From Desulfobacterales bacterium (GTDB lineage: Bacteria; Desulfobacterota; Desulfobacteria; Desulfobacterales; Desulfobacteraceae), in the NCBI GenBank assembly GCA_022361135.1, contig JAKSBM010001054.1, forward strand, positions 1 to 22,331: 22,331 bases of DNA. The letters are read 5' to 3'. The notes beneath the pieces are model-generated. The model made no database searches. It was not told where the DNA came from and saw only the letters and a list, made by a program, of their open reading frames with translations. Positions 8,363 to 15,737 of the stretch are shown piece after piece (position 1 is the stretch's first letter; each line of letters begins with the position of its first letter). The translations under genes and the position numbers were made by a program.

Positions 8363-8634
8363 GGATCTGGATGGAATGTTTCCGTATTTGAATCATTGGA
8401 TTGAATGGCCGGTGAAATCCAAGGTTTCCCCGGTGATATTTTATTTTTATCCGGAATTCAAAGCTGAGGGGGAGCGAACAAGGACGATTCCCTGTGAAGT
8501 GGTTGTGCTTGTCCAATGGTTGAATGGTGAAGCTTGGGGCCGACCATGTGACCCAAACTGGAGAAAACTGCTGGAGATAACTTGGGGGAAGGGTTAAAGG
8601 AATGAATCTCTAAAGAACGTGTGATACTGAACCC
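8363..8634 (-). other. Long untranslated leader of the secretion operon
   Basis: This stretch lies between the proposed promoter and the first gene. I see no conserved open reading frame with a ribosome-binding site and no riboswitch class I can recognise. It contains two close direct copies of CCGGTGA (plus-strand reading, about 8409-8435) and short related ATTGAATGG/TTGAATGG tracts. Its length leaves room for post-transcriptional control, but none is demonstrated. Confidence 0.35.
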
Positions 8635-8664
8635 ATTGTAAATGAATTCGTGAAAAATAGTCAA
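8635..8664 (-). promoter_or_regulatory. Sigma70-like promoter of the secretion operon
   Basis: On the minus strand, TTGACT (8664-8659) and TACAAT (8640-8635) are separated by 18 bp, five of six matches to each consensus hexamer. It points toward the TolC-like gene. Transcription would begin near 8628, giving a leader of about 265 nt before ATG 8362. A short CGC-GAAA-GCG hairpin lies immediately upstream of the -35 box at 8665-8674. Confidence 0.6.
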
Positions 8665-8809
8665 CGCTTTCGCGATTTTTGAGGGGAATATTTAGTCTTA
8701 TTGTAATGGGGTTTTGGGGTTAAGGTGTTGATATTTTATATTAATGCTGTTTGTTGTGTCCTGCTTTCCCCTTTTGGGATGCGGCGAAAAATGGGAGTTG
8801 GAATCGGGG

Positions 8810-8858
8810 GGAGAAAAAAAGAACCACAGGTCTTTCTCATAAATGGAAAGACCTGTGG
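8810..8858 (-). terminator. Rho-independent terminator after icd
   Basis: A perfect 13-bp stem, CCACAGGTCTTTC (8824-8836) and its complement (8846-8858), encloses a 9-nt loop. Read on the minus strand it is followed by TTCTTTTTTTCTC (8823-8811). It lies about 40 nt after the icd stop codon and ends the grx-FTR-gltA-icd unit before the secretion operon promoter, so the two minus-strand operons are separately transcribed. Confidence 0.9.
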
Positions 8859-8900
8859 CATTGAAAATTTTATCCGGTGGTGTGCCAGCTTTGATCCCTA

Positions 8901-10115
8901 TTACATGTTTTTGCAGATTTCCATGGCGAATTCCGAGCATTTCAGCTCCACCGAACCCGGAATTTGACGGGCCAGGTCATAGGTTACTTTTTTGCTGAGC
9001 ACTGTTTTTTGGAGTGCCGATTGGACCATCTCCGCCGCTTTGCTCCAGCCCAGGTGGGTGAACATCATGGCTCCGGAGAGAATGACCGAACCGGGATTCA
9101 CCTTGTCCTGGCCGGCGTATTTGGGGGCTGTGCCGTGGGTGGCTTCGAAAACGGCGCATTCTGCGCCCACATTGGCACCCGGGGCAAGACCCAGCCCCCC
9201 CACCATGGCGGCCAGAAGATCGGAAATATAATCTCCATTGAGGTTGGGGCAGGCAATGACCTGGTATTCCGAGGGCCGGAGGAGGACCTGCTGGAACATG
9301 TTGTCGGCAATGCGATCCTTGAGTAGAACCTTTCCCTGGGGCTGGCTACCGCCAAATTCATTCCAGAGCTGGGATTCGGAAATAACATGATCCCTGAACT
9401 CGGCTCCGGCTTCCATGCCCCACTTGAAGAAGGCACCTTCGGTGAATTTCATGATATTACCCTTGTGCATGAGGGTCACCGATGGCTGGCCGTTGTCGAT
9501 GGCATATTGGATGGCTTTGCGGACCAGGCGTTTGGTGTTGGCTTCACTGATGGGTTTGATTCCAATACCCGTGGTGGAGGGTTCCATCTCCTTACCGGTT
9601 TTGGCCTTAACAAAATCAATCATGGCCCGGGCTTCGGGGGAGTCCGCCTCCCACTCGATTCCCTTGTAGAGATCTTCGGTGTTTTCCCTGAAAATAACCA
9701 TGTTGATGGCCTCGGGGGTATTGCAGGGGGAGGGAACGCCCTGGATGTACCGCACCGGCCGGATACAGGCAAAAAGGTCCAGCTCCTGTCGGATGGCCAC
9801 GTTCAAGCTTCGCATGCCCTTGCCCACGGGGGTGGTTAATGGGCCTTTAATGGCCACCCGGTGGGTTTTGATTTCCTCCAGGGTTTGTGCCGGTAGCCAT
9901 TCTCCGGTAGCCGCATGGGATGCTTCGCCGGCCGGGATTTTTTTGAATTCAATGTCCCGCTGGCCTTCGTATGATTTCTCCACCGCAGTTTCCAGGACCA
10001 GTTGGGCTGCTTCCCAGATGTCCGGTCCGGTGCCGTCGCCGGGGATACAGGGAATGATGGGGTGGTCGGGCACGTTCAGGGAGCCATCCGGGTTCAGGGT
10101 AATGATGTCTGCCAT
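8901..10115 (-). CDS. icd: NADP-dependent isocitrate dehydrogenase
   Basis: The protein has 404 residues, close to the length of the E. coli enzyme. It oxidatively decarboxylates isocitrate to 2-oxoglutarate in the TCA cycle. Visible signatures are IPGDGTGPD (25-33), the substrate loop [13 protein letters not shown] with S103 at the position of the E. coli phosphorylated serine, FRENTEDLY (142-150), [14 protein letters not shown] (216-229), NGDYISD, and the NADP-site segment [17 protein letters not shown], where the Lys-Tyr pair and the later Arg (YDLARQ) indicate NADP rather than NAD. GAGGAGG lies 8 nt before ATG 10115. It is the last gene of the operon. No kinase/phosphatase (AceK) gene is in this window. 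Confidence 0.97.
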   Translation of the reverse strand: MADIITLNPDGSLNVPDHPIIPCIPGDGTGPDIWEAAQLVLETAVEKSYEGQRDIEFKKIPAGEASHAATGEWLPAQTLEEIKTHRVAIKGPLTTPVGKGMRSLNVAIRQELDLFACIRPVRYIQGVPSPCNTPEAINMVIFRENTEDLYKGIEWEADSPEARAMIDFVKAKTGKEMEPSTTGIGIKPISEANTKRLVRKAIQYAIDNGQPSVTLMHKGNIMKFTEGAFFKWGMEAGAEFRDHVISESQLWNEFGGSQPQGKVLLKDRIADNMFQQVLLRPSEYQVIACPNLNGDYISDLLAAMVGGLGLAPGANVGAECAVFEATHGTAPKYAGQDKVNPGSVILSGAMMFTHLGWSKAAEMVQSALQKTVLSKKVTYDLARQIPGSVELKCSEFAMEICKNM

Positions 10116-10168
10116 GGTTTTGCCTCCTCATGGAAGGGCCGGGGGATGGAATTTCCCCCGGCCTGGGA

Positions 10169-10843
10169 TTAATCCTTAAACACGAGTTTTCCACCGATGT
10201 GGCCGGCCACCACTGCACCGGCCATCATGACCAGATTCACCAGAAGGAAGACCCATCCCCTGGGGGAGAAAAGAACCTGGGAATCCATCCAAAGCCAGGC
10301 CAGGGAGATGATACAGGCTGCCGTGGTCAGGGCGGCGGCCGTGATTTTTAATTTAAAAATCAAGGTGTCTGCCTTCATGTATTTTTTCTCCCATTCCACC
10401 ACGCCGGTGTAGAGGACCAGGGGCAGGGAAAGGAAGACAAATATCAGGTTGATTGCGCCGGCTTTCATAAGCAAGGGGGCGTTGAACAGCCAGGCCAGGA
10501 TAAAGAGAATCACCGACACCGGCAGCAACCCGTTGGGGGTGTGGACCAGCACGGGATGGGCATGGTGCTGGATCATCAGGGCCTTGGCCTTTTCAAAGCC
10601 GGTTTCCGGTTCGGCCGGTTGGGCATCTTCCGGGGGGGGCTTGGGCGCTTCCCTGGGTGCGGCCGTTGCCGATACCGCTGGTTCCGGGGCTTTCTTTTTG
10701 GGTGCGGCAATGGGTTTGCCGGTTTCGGGATCCAGTTCCACTTCAACAAATTTTTCGCTTCCAACACCACACACCGGACATTTTTCCGGGGGCAGTTCTC
10801 CCTTGTGAACGTATTTGCAAACGGTGCATTGCCAAGCTTTCAT
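10169..10843 (-). CDS. Rubredoxin-like domain fused to DUF2231-like membrane protein
   Basis: The protein has 224 residues. Residues 1-36 form a rubrerythrin-type rubredoxin module with C6-x2-C9-x12-C22-x2-C25. A low-complexity Ala/Pro/Lys/Glu linker covers about 37-85. Four transmembrane helices follow from about 97 ([73 protein letters not shown]), preceded by [13 protein letters not shown], which resembles the His-containing start of DUF2231. GAGGAAAA precedes ATG 10843. It sits between gltA (35 nt) and icd (53 nt) in the same operon. Inference: a membrane electron-transfer protein, possibly linking soluble rubredoxin-type carriers to a membrane cofactor. The cofactor and partners are unknown. 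Confidence 0.82.
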   Translation of the reverse strand: MKAWQCTVCKYVHKGELPPEKCPVCGVGSEKFVEVELDPETGKPIAAPKKKAPEPAVSATAAPREAPKPPPEDAQPAEPETGFEKAKALMIQHHAHPVLVHTPNGLLPVSVILFILAWLFNAPLLMKAGAINLIFVFLSLPLVLYTGVVEWEKKYMKADTLIFKLKITAAALTTAACIISLAWLWMDSQVLFSPRGWVFLLVNLVMMAGAVVAGHIGGKLVFKD

Positions 10844-10878
10844 TTCAGAATTTTCCTCTTTTCAATTCAATGGGGTTG

Positions 10879-12057
10879 TTATCGATCGTCAATGTCTGTG
10901 AAGGTACATTCATGGGGGCCGCAATAATCTCCCACATAGGTGGCACCCGGCCGGTAGAGGGAGGGTTTGGGAGCGGCCATGGCAAACTGCTCCTCAATGA
11001 CGTGGGCGGTCCATCCGCTGACCCGGGACAGGGCAAAAATGGGGGTGAACAAATCCATGGGGATGCCCATGGAGTAAAAGAGGGAGGCCGAGTAAAAATC
11101 CACATTGCAGAAGATTTCCCGGTCCTTCCGTTCCATGAAGGCCGCCTTGCCCTTGAGCTCAAGTTCCCGGGAGAGTTCGTACCAGCGAGTATCCCCTGTG
11201 ATTTCGCCCAATCTCTTACTCATGGGGGCGATGATCAGGGCACGGGGATCGTCGGTCTGGTATACGGCGTGGCCAAGTCCCATGATCAGGCCGCCGGAGT
11301 CCAGGATATTGTCCACAAACCCGTCCACCTTGTCCACGCTTCCGATTTCCTTGAGCATCTCCATGACCCGGACATTGGCCCCGCCGTGGAGGGCTCCGGA
11401 CAGGGAGCCGATGGCTGCGGATATGGCCGCATAGATATGGGCCCGCGTGGAGGCCACTTGGCGGGCGGTGAAGGTGGATGCATTAAAGGAATGCTCGGCA
11501 TGGAGCACCAGGCTGATGTCAAAGAACCGGGCGGTTTCTTCATTGGGCTCTTCCCCGGTGAGCATGTAAAGGAAATTGGCGGCATGGTCCAGGTCGGGAT
11601 GGGGAAGCACGGCATCCTTACCATTCCTGATCCGGTCCCAGGCGGCAATGAGCCCGGCCATACCCGCAATGAGGCGCTCGGCGCTGTAAAGGGTGTTCTC
11701 CATGCCTTCCTTGCCCGCATTCTCATCGCCCTGCATGAGCAATGGGGTGGCCATCTGGATCACGTCCATGGGGTTCATGTCCGGGGGCAATGTTTTTAGA
11801 AAAGCATAGACATTGTCCGGGATCCGCCGTTTTTGCATGAGACTGTTTTTGAAATCAATGAGTTCGGTTTTGCTGGGCAACCGTTCATAGAGCAGAAGAA
11901 AACAAATTTCTTCAAATCCGGCCTTTTCGGCCAGATCCTCAATGAGAAAGCCGCGATAAACCAGCTTTCCTTCCTTGCCCCGCACATCGCAGATTTTGGA
12001 GCTCGCAACGTCAATGCCGCGAAGGCCGGTGTTTAAAACAGGGGTACATTCTTCCAT
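10879..12057 (-). CDS. gltA: Citrate synthase
   Basis: The protein has 392 residues. It condenses oxaloacetate and acetyl-CoA to citrate. Catalytic motifs are visible: LHAEHSFNAST (H189), GALHGGAN (H224), GLGHAVYQTDDPRA (H263) and NVDFYS (D320). The frame is open upstream of ATG 12057, but that extension overlaps the FTR gene and lacks a ribosome-binding site, whereas GAGGAG precedes ATG 12057. The usual Arg after His263 (GHRVY in many citrate synthases) is Ala here. That residue change may affect oxaloacetate binding or mark a subfamily, so 2-methylcitrate synthase activity cannot be fully excluded. Context beside icd and opposite kor favours TCA-cycle citrate synthase. Confidence 0.93.
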   Translation of the reverse strand: MEECTPVLNTGLRGIDVASSKICDVRGKEGKLVYRGFLIEDLAEKAGFEEICFLLLYERLPSKTELIDFKNSLMQKRRIPDNVYAFLKTLPPDMNPMDVIQMATPLLMQGDENAGKEGMENTLYSAERLIAGMAGLIAAWDRIRNGKDAVLPHPDLDHAANFLYMLTGEEPNEETARFFDISLVLHAEHSFNASTFTARQVASTRAHIYAAISAAIGSLSGALHGGANVRVMEMLKEIGSVDKVDGFVDNILDSGGLIMGLGHAVYQTDDPRALIIAPMSKRLGEITGDTRWYELSRELELKGKAAFMERKDREIFCNVDFYSASLFYSMGIPMDLFTPIFALSRVSGWTAHVIEEQFAMAAPKPSLYRPGATYVGDYCGPHECTFTDIDDR

Positions 12058-12085
12058 GGCATCCTCCTCGTGCTTGGGTTTGTCC

Positions 12086-12415
12086 CTATTCCACCTTTTC
12101 AGGAGGTCTTCTTTCGGGAACGTACTGGGCCTGGCTGGTGTGGGTGTGAACATCCTTTGAAACATAGAGGCCGCAGTAGCAGGCGCCGAATTCTTCCAGG
12201 TCGGCTTCCCGGTAGTCACAGGGACAGCATATATCCTTATCCGCCTCCCGTTTGCCCGATGCCAGGCGGCAGGGGCAGGCCATATACCCATAGCGGTTTT
12301 TATTGATTACCAGGGAGTCCAGCAATTCCATGACCAGCTCCCTGTCCTTATTAAAATAGATTTCCTTGGCCTGGTTGGTTTTCTTCAGGGTTTCATAGAG
12401 GGTTTCAAGATTCAT
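12086..12415 (-). CDS. Ferredoxin-thioredoxin reductase catalytic subunit-like protein
   Basis: The protein has 109 residues and the full cysteine signature of the FTR beta chain: CPCR (C48, C50), then CCPCDYR, then EFGACYCGLY. These residues ligate a 4Fe-4S cluster and form a redox disulfide. By family it passes electrons from ferredoxin to the disulfide of thioredoxin or glutaredoxin. No variable (alpha) subunit is nearby, as in non-cyanobacterial FTRs. Its start overlaps the end of the glutaredoxin gene by 11 nt, indicating translational coupling and suggesting that this glutaredoxin is its direct partner. It ends 28 nt before citrate synthase. Confidence 0.93.
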   Translation of the reverse strand: MNLETLYETLKKTNQAKEIYFNKDRELVMELLDSLVINKNRYGYMACPCRLASGKREADKDICCPCDYREADLEEFGACYCGLYVSKDVHTHTSQAQYVPERRPPEKVE

Positions 12416-12671
12416 TTGTAATTCCCAAGGCCTCCTTGATTTCCTTTTCTTTATAGCCGATGATAACGGTATCGTTGATTTTAATGGTGGGGAAGGAACA
12501 TCTGGGATTCAGTTTTTTAATGTCCGCCAGGATGGCTTTTCTCTCTTCTCCTTCCAGATCGTCCACTTCCACATAGTCGTACTCCACATTGCATTCACTC
12601 AGCAGTTTTTTGGTGGATTTGCAGTGACTGCATGTGCTCAATGCGTATAGTTTCGCTTCGTTGATATGCAT
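12405..12671 (-). CDS. Glutaredoxin-like protein
   Basis: The protein has 88 residues. A thioredoxin-fold start (KLYALSTCSHCKSTKKLL) contains the dithiol CSHC, followed by the cis-proline segment CSFPTIKINDTVIIGY. ATG 12671 is chosen because AAGGAG lies 6 nt upstream and the residues after it begin the fold; an in-frame extension to 12740 adds 23 residues with no homology. It is the first gene of the minus-strand TCA/redox operon and overlaps the FTR-like gene. Inference: it is reduced by ferredoxin through FTR rather than by glutathione. Confidence 0.9.
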   Translation of the reverse strand: MHINEAKLYALSTCSHCKSTKKLLSECNVEYDYVEVDDLEGEERKAILADIKKLNPRCSFPTIKINDTVIIGYKEKEIKEALGITNES

Positions 12672-12950
12672 GGTCAGCTCCTTACCTGAATTGTGTTGAT
12701 ATGAGCCGGGCGACGATTTGTCGTCACATTTCAAACCCATGGGGGTGATTCTCTTTGATTAAAACAACTTTGCATGTTTTGTGCCTGGTTGGCAAGGTTT
12801 AACCCGGATATTTCCAGAAATGTATTTTCCCGGGCAACGGGGCATGGGAGCCGGGCCGTTGCGGATTGTTTGGCCTGATTATTGCTGTTTTAAAAATTCC
12901 AGCAATCCAGAGCTATTAACCCTATTTATATAAAGATAACAGGTGAAATT
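12672..12950. promoter_or_regulatory. Divergent control region between grx operon and kor genes
   Basis: This 279-nt AT-richer region separates two outward-pointing units and must hold promoters for both, although neither gives a convincing sigma70 match by eye. It contains an inverted repeat ATTGCTG-N12-CAGCAAT (12881-12906) located 45 nt before the korA start, and a small GACGA-TTTG-TCGTC hairpin (12712-12725) in the grx leader. AGGTGA precedes the korA ATG. Confidence 0.5.
12881..12906. promoter_or_regulatory. Inverted repeat, possible operator for korAB
   Basis: Perfect 7-bp arms ATTGCTG and CAGCAAT are separated by 12 nt of AT-rich sequence. The position just upstream of the AT-rich TATTTATATAAAG stretch (about 12923-12935) would suit a repressor or activator site. 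The element is too short and lacks a U-tract, so a terminator is unlikely. The binding protein is unknown. Confidence 0.35.
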
Positions 12951-14672
12951 ATGGGACATGATTTTTCGCTTCTCATCGGCGGTGCCGCAGGCCAGGGGAT
13001 TCAGACCATTGGCGGTCTTTTGGCCGGGATGTGTAATCGTGCAGGCTTATATACATATAGTTACGATGACTACCAGTCCAGAATTCGCGGCGGGCACAGC
13101 TTTCACCTGCTCCGGGTGAGTGATCAGCCCCTGACCGCTCCTTCCCTTTCCGTGGATATCCTGGTGGCCATGGATCGGAATTCCGCTGAGATCCATGGTG
13201 GCAAACTTGCTTCCCAGGGTATTCTGGTCCTGAATGAAGCCCCTTCGGGGGAGGCGATTCTGGAGGATCGACCCCAGGTGCAGCAGATTCGCACGGATCT
13301 GGGAAAGTTGGCCCGAAGCGCCGGGGGGGCCGTTGCCATGAACACGGTGGCAGCCGGGGTGGTGGCCTCGGTGATGGGAATGGATATGACCTTGGTGGAA
13401 TCCATTGTCCGGGAGCAATTTGAGTCCCGGGGGGCGGATGTGGTCAAGCTGAATCTCAAGGCATTGCAAAGGGGCGTTGAAGCGGCTGGAAGCGTGGGAT
13501 TGAACCGGGCTGTGCCCCAGGGTGAACCATCCTTGTCCCATGGGGTGCTTTCCGGGGCAAGGGCCGCAGCACTGGGGGCTTTGGCCGCGGATTGTCGTTT
13601 TTTCCCCTTTTATCCCATGAGTCCAGGTACGCCGGTGGTGGCCCAATTGTCTGAATATGCCAAAGAATTGCCCATTGTGGTGGAGCAGGCCGAGGATGAA
13701 ATCGCCGCAGTGAACATGGCCATTGGTGCCTCCTTTGCTGGAGTAAGGTCCCTGGTTTCCACCTCGGGCGGGGGCTTCAGCCTCATGGTGGAAGGGTTGG
13801 GCCTTTCCGGCATCACCGAAATTCCCATTGTTATCATCAATGCCATGCGGCCCGGCCCGGCCACGGGACTGGCCACCCGGACGGCCCAGGCCGATTTGCT
13901 TTTTGCCATCCATGCCTCCCAGGATGAGTTCCCTCGATTTGTATTTGCGCCGGGAAGTGTCCAGGATGTTTATGACAATGTGAAGCGGGCCGTGGCATTG
14001 TCGGAAAAATACCAGGTTCCGGCCATCGTACTCATGGATCAGTTTATCATGGATTCGGCCCGAACCCAGAAAGGCCCTCTGAAATTGGGGGATGAGCATG
14101 AATCGCTGTTGATACAGGATACAGGAGTGTCTCAGGGTGAGACGTACCAGCGGTACAAATTGACGGAAAGCGGTATTTCCCCCCGAATGGTTCCCTGCAC
14201 CGGTCAAGGATTGGTTCGGTCGGCGGGAAACGAACATACCCCGGATGGTTTTCCCAGTGAAGATCCGGAAAACCGGACGGCCATGATGGATAAGCGGCGG
14301 AAAAAGGGAAGGGCCATGGAAAAGGAAATGGGCATGCCGGATGTTTTTTGTCCCCAGAGTGAGTTTTTCCTCACGGCCTGGGGTTCGTCCAAGGGTGCTG
14401 TGATGGAGGCATGTCTCTGTTTGCGCGAGGCGGGGCACAATGTGGGTTGGATTATTTTTGAGGATCTCTGGCCCCTGGATCGCCATCAATTGAAGCAGCT
14501 CCTTGGGGGCAGAAAAATGATCATGGTGGAGGGCAATGTGGGAAACCAGCTTGGGGAATTGATTCGCATGTTGACCGGTCTGGACTTTGTCTCTTCGGTG
14601 AACAAGTACGACGGCCGCCCCCTGTACAAGGAATTTATCATGGACCGGGTGAAGCAGATCCTTGCGGCATAG
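12951..14672 (+). CDS. korA: 2-oxoacid:ferredoxin oxidoreductase, fused gamma-alpha subunit
   Basis: The protein has 573 residues. Residues 1 to about 185 are the gamma domain (LLIGGAAGQGIQTIGGLLAG, SRIRGGHSFHLLRVS). From about 197 the alpha pyrimidine-binding part begins, with YPMSPGT (221-227) replacing the usual YPITPST, then VVEQAEDEIAAVNMAIGAS and STSGGGFSLMVEGLGLSG, followed by a C-terminal transketolase-like domain (VFCPQSEFFLTAWGSSKGAV). By family it decarboxylates a 2-oxoacid with CoA and reduces ferredoxin. Divergent citrate synthase and icd make 2-oxoglutarate the likely substrate, but pyruvate or branched acids cannot be excluded from motifs alone. It pairs with korB, 122 nt downstream. 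Confidence 0.9.
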   Translation: MGHDFSLLIGGAAGQGIQTIGGLLAGMCNRAGLYTYSYDDYQSRIRGGHSFHLLRVSDQPLTAPSLSVDILVAMDRNSAEIHGGKLASQGILVLNEAPSGEAILEDRPQVQQIRTDLGKLARSAGGAVAMNTVAAGVVASVMGMDMTLVESIVREQFESRGADVVKLNLKALQRGVEAAGSVGLNRAVPQGEPSLSHGVLSGARAAALGALAADCRFFPFYPMSPGTPVVAQLSEYAKELPIVVEQAEDEIAAVNMAIGASFAGVRSLVSTSGGGFSLMVEGLGLSGITEIPIVIINAMRPGPATGLATRTAQADLLFAIHASQDEFPRFVFAPGSVQDVYDNVKRAVALSEKYQVPAIVLMDQFIMDSARTQKGPLKLGDEHESLLIQDTGVSQGETYQRYKLTESGISPRMVPCTGQGLVRSAGNEHTPDGFPSEDPENRTAMMDKRRKKGRAMEKEMGMPDVFCPQSEFFLTAWGSSKGAVMEACLCLREAGHNVGWIIFEDLWPLDRHQLKQLLGGRKMIMVEGNVGNQLGELIRMLTGLDFVSSVNKYDGRPLYKEFIMDRVKQILAA

Positions 14673-14794
14673 GATGTGCACTATTTCCAAGCAGCCACGG
14701 ACTATCCATGGAATTAAGGATTGGGGTGATGGCCCCCGGGCCGTGTCCATGAAACTCAAACTAAGAAGCCGGACCATCCGGCAGGGAGACCAGG
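14673..14794 (+). other. korA-korB spacer with hairpin before korB
   Basis: The 122-nt gap has no credible gene. GCCGGA-CCA-TCCGGC (14768-14782) forms a tight 6-bp hairpin directly before the korB Shine-Dalgarno (14784-14789). It could influence korB translation or mRNA processing, but this is only a possibility. Confidence 0.35.
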
Positions 14795-15661
14795 ATGGAT
14801 AAAGATAAATCAATTTTTGAAGGAAGCCGGGAAAACCTTTGGTGTCCGGGCTGTGGGAATTTCAGCATCCTGGATGCCATGAAAATCGCCTTTGAACGAC
14901 AGGAGCTTCGCCCCCGGGATCTATTGTTGATTCCCGGAATCGGGCAGTCGGGCAAGACGGCCCACTATCTGGAATCCAATCTTCTCCATGGGCTCCATGG
15001 CAGGGCTTTGGCCCTGGCGGCCGGGGCGAAGATTGCCAATCATAAATTAAAGGTGGTGGTCAATGCCGGAGACGGGGATTGTTACGGCGAGGGGGGAAAT
15101 CATTTTCTGGCGGCCGTTCGCCGGAATCTGGATATTACCCTTTTGGTCCACAACAACCAAGTCTACGGGTTGACCAAGGGGCAGGCGTCTCCCACGACTC
15201 CCCTGGAACGCCAGGTGAAGTTGGCCCCCCTGGGGGTGACGTCTTCCCCCTTTAACCCCCTGGCCACGGCCCTGGTCAATGGGGCGGGGTTTGTGGCCCG
15301 GGCCTATGCCGGGGAAAGGGAACAATTGGTGAAGCTCATCATTGCGGCCATGGCCCATAAAGGCTTTTCACTTGTGGATATTTATCAGCCCTGTGTCTCC
15401 TTTAATAAGGTGAATACCTATAAATGGTATGGGGATCGGATATATGACCTGGGGGAGACGGACCATGACAGCGGGGATCTGGGGCAGGCCTTGGCCCTGG
15501 CCGTGGACGGGGGGCTGGAGAGTGAAAGGCTGCCCCTGGGAATTTACTATTCCAGCCCCGGTTTTCCCCACCATGAACGACTGGGGCAAAGGGATGGGAA
15601 AAGCCTCAATGAATATGGGTTTGACAAAGGAAAAATGAATGATATCCTGGCCCATATCTGA
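14795..15661 (+). CDS. korB: 2-oxoacid:ferredoxin oxidoreductase beta subunit
   Basis: The protein has 288 residues. It carries WCPGCG (C17, C20) and two further cysteines (C96, and YQPCVSF near residue 197) that can ligate a 4Fe-4S cluster, as in two-subunit archaeal OFORs. The thiamine diphosphate-binding motif is GDGDCYGEGGNH (92-103) followed by NLDITLLVHNN. GGGAG precedes ATG 14795. No separate delta ferredoxin-type subunit is present, so this is the simpler two-chain enzyme. It acts with KorA to convert 2-oxoglutarate (probable) to succinyl-CoA and reduced ferredoxin in the cytoplasm. Confidence 0.93.
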   Translation: MDKDKSIFEGSRENLWCPGCGNFSILDAMKIAFERQELRPRDLLLIPGIGQSGKTAHYLESNLLHGLHGRALALAAGAKIANHKLKVVVNAGDGDCYGEGGNHFLAAVRRNLDITLLVHNNQVYGLTKGQASPTTPLERQVKLAPLGVTSSPFNPLATALVNGAGFVARAYAGEREQLVKLIIAAMAHKGFSLVDIYQPCVSFNKVNTYKWYGDRIYDLGETDHDSGDLGQALALAVDGGLESERLPLGIYYSSPGFPHHERLGQRDGKSLNEYGFDKGKMNDILAHI

Positions 15662-15737
15662 TTGGATTTAATCTGAATTTCCACATGTTTTCGTGCTGTT
15701 CGTTATGTTTTTGATTTCGTATTCCAAGGAGAAGTAA

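Noticed and set aside
8725..8967. 80-residue plus-strand frame
   Set aside because: It runs through the icd terminator and into icd antisense, and lacks a recognisable domain.
10657..11799. 380-residue plus-strand open frame
   Set aside because: It is antisense to citrate synthase and the rubredoxin/DUF2231 gene, and has no recognisable domain.
12058..12291. Extended N-terminus for citrate synthase (start at 12291)
   Set aside because: The extension lies inside the FTR-like gene in another frame; GAGGAG precedes the internal ATG at 12057, which gives a normal-length enzyme.
13047..14813. 588-residue open frame on the minus strand
   Set aside because: It is antisense to korA, whose domains and catalytic motifs are clear. 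The frame is rich in His, Gly, Pro and Gln without any recognisable domain, as expected for a shadow of a GC-rich coding gene.
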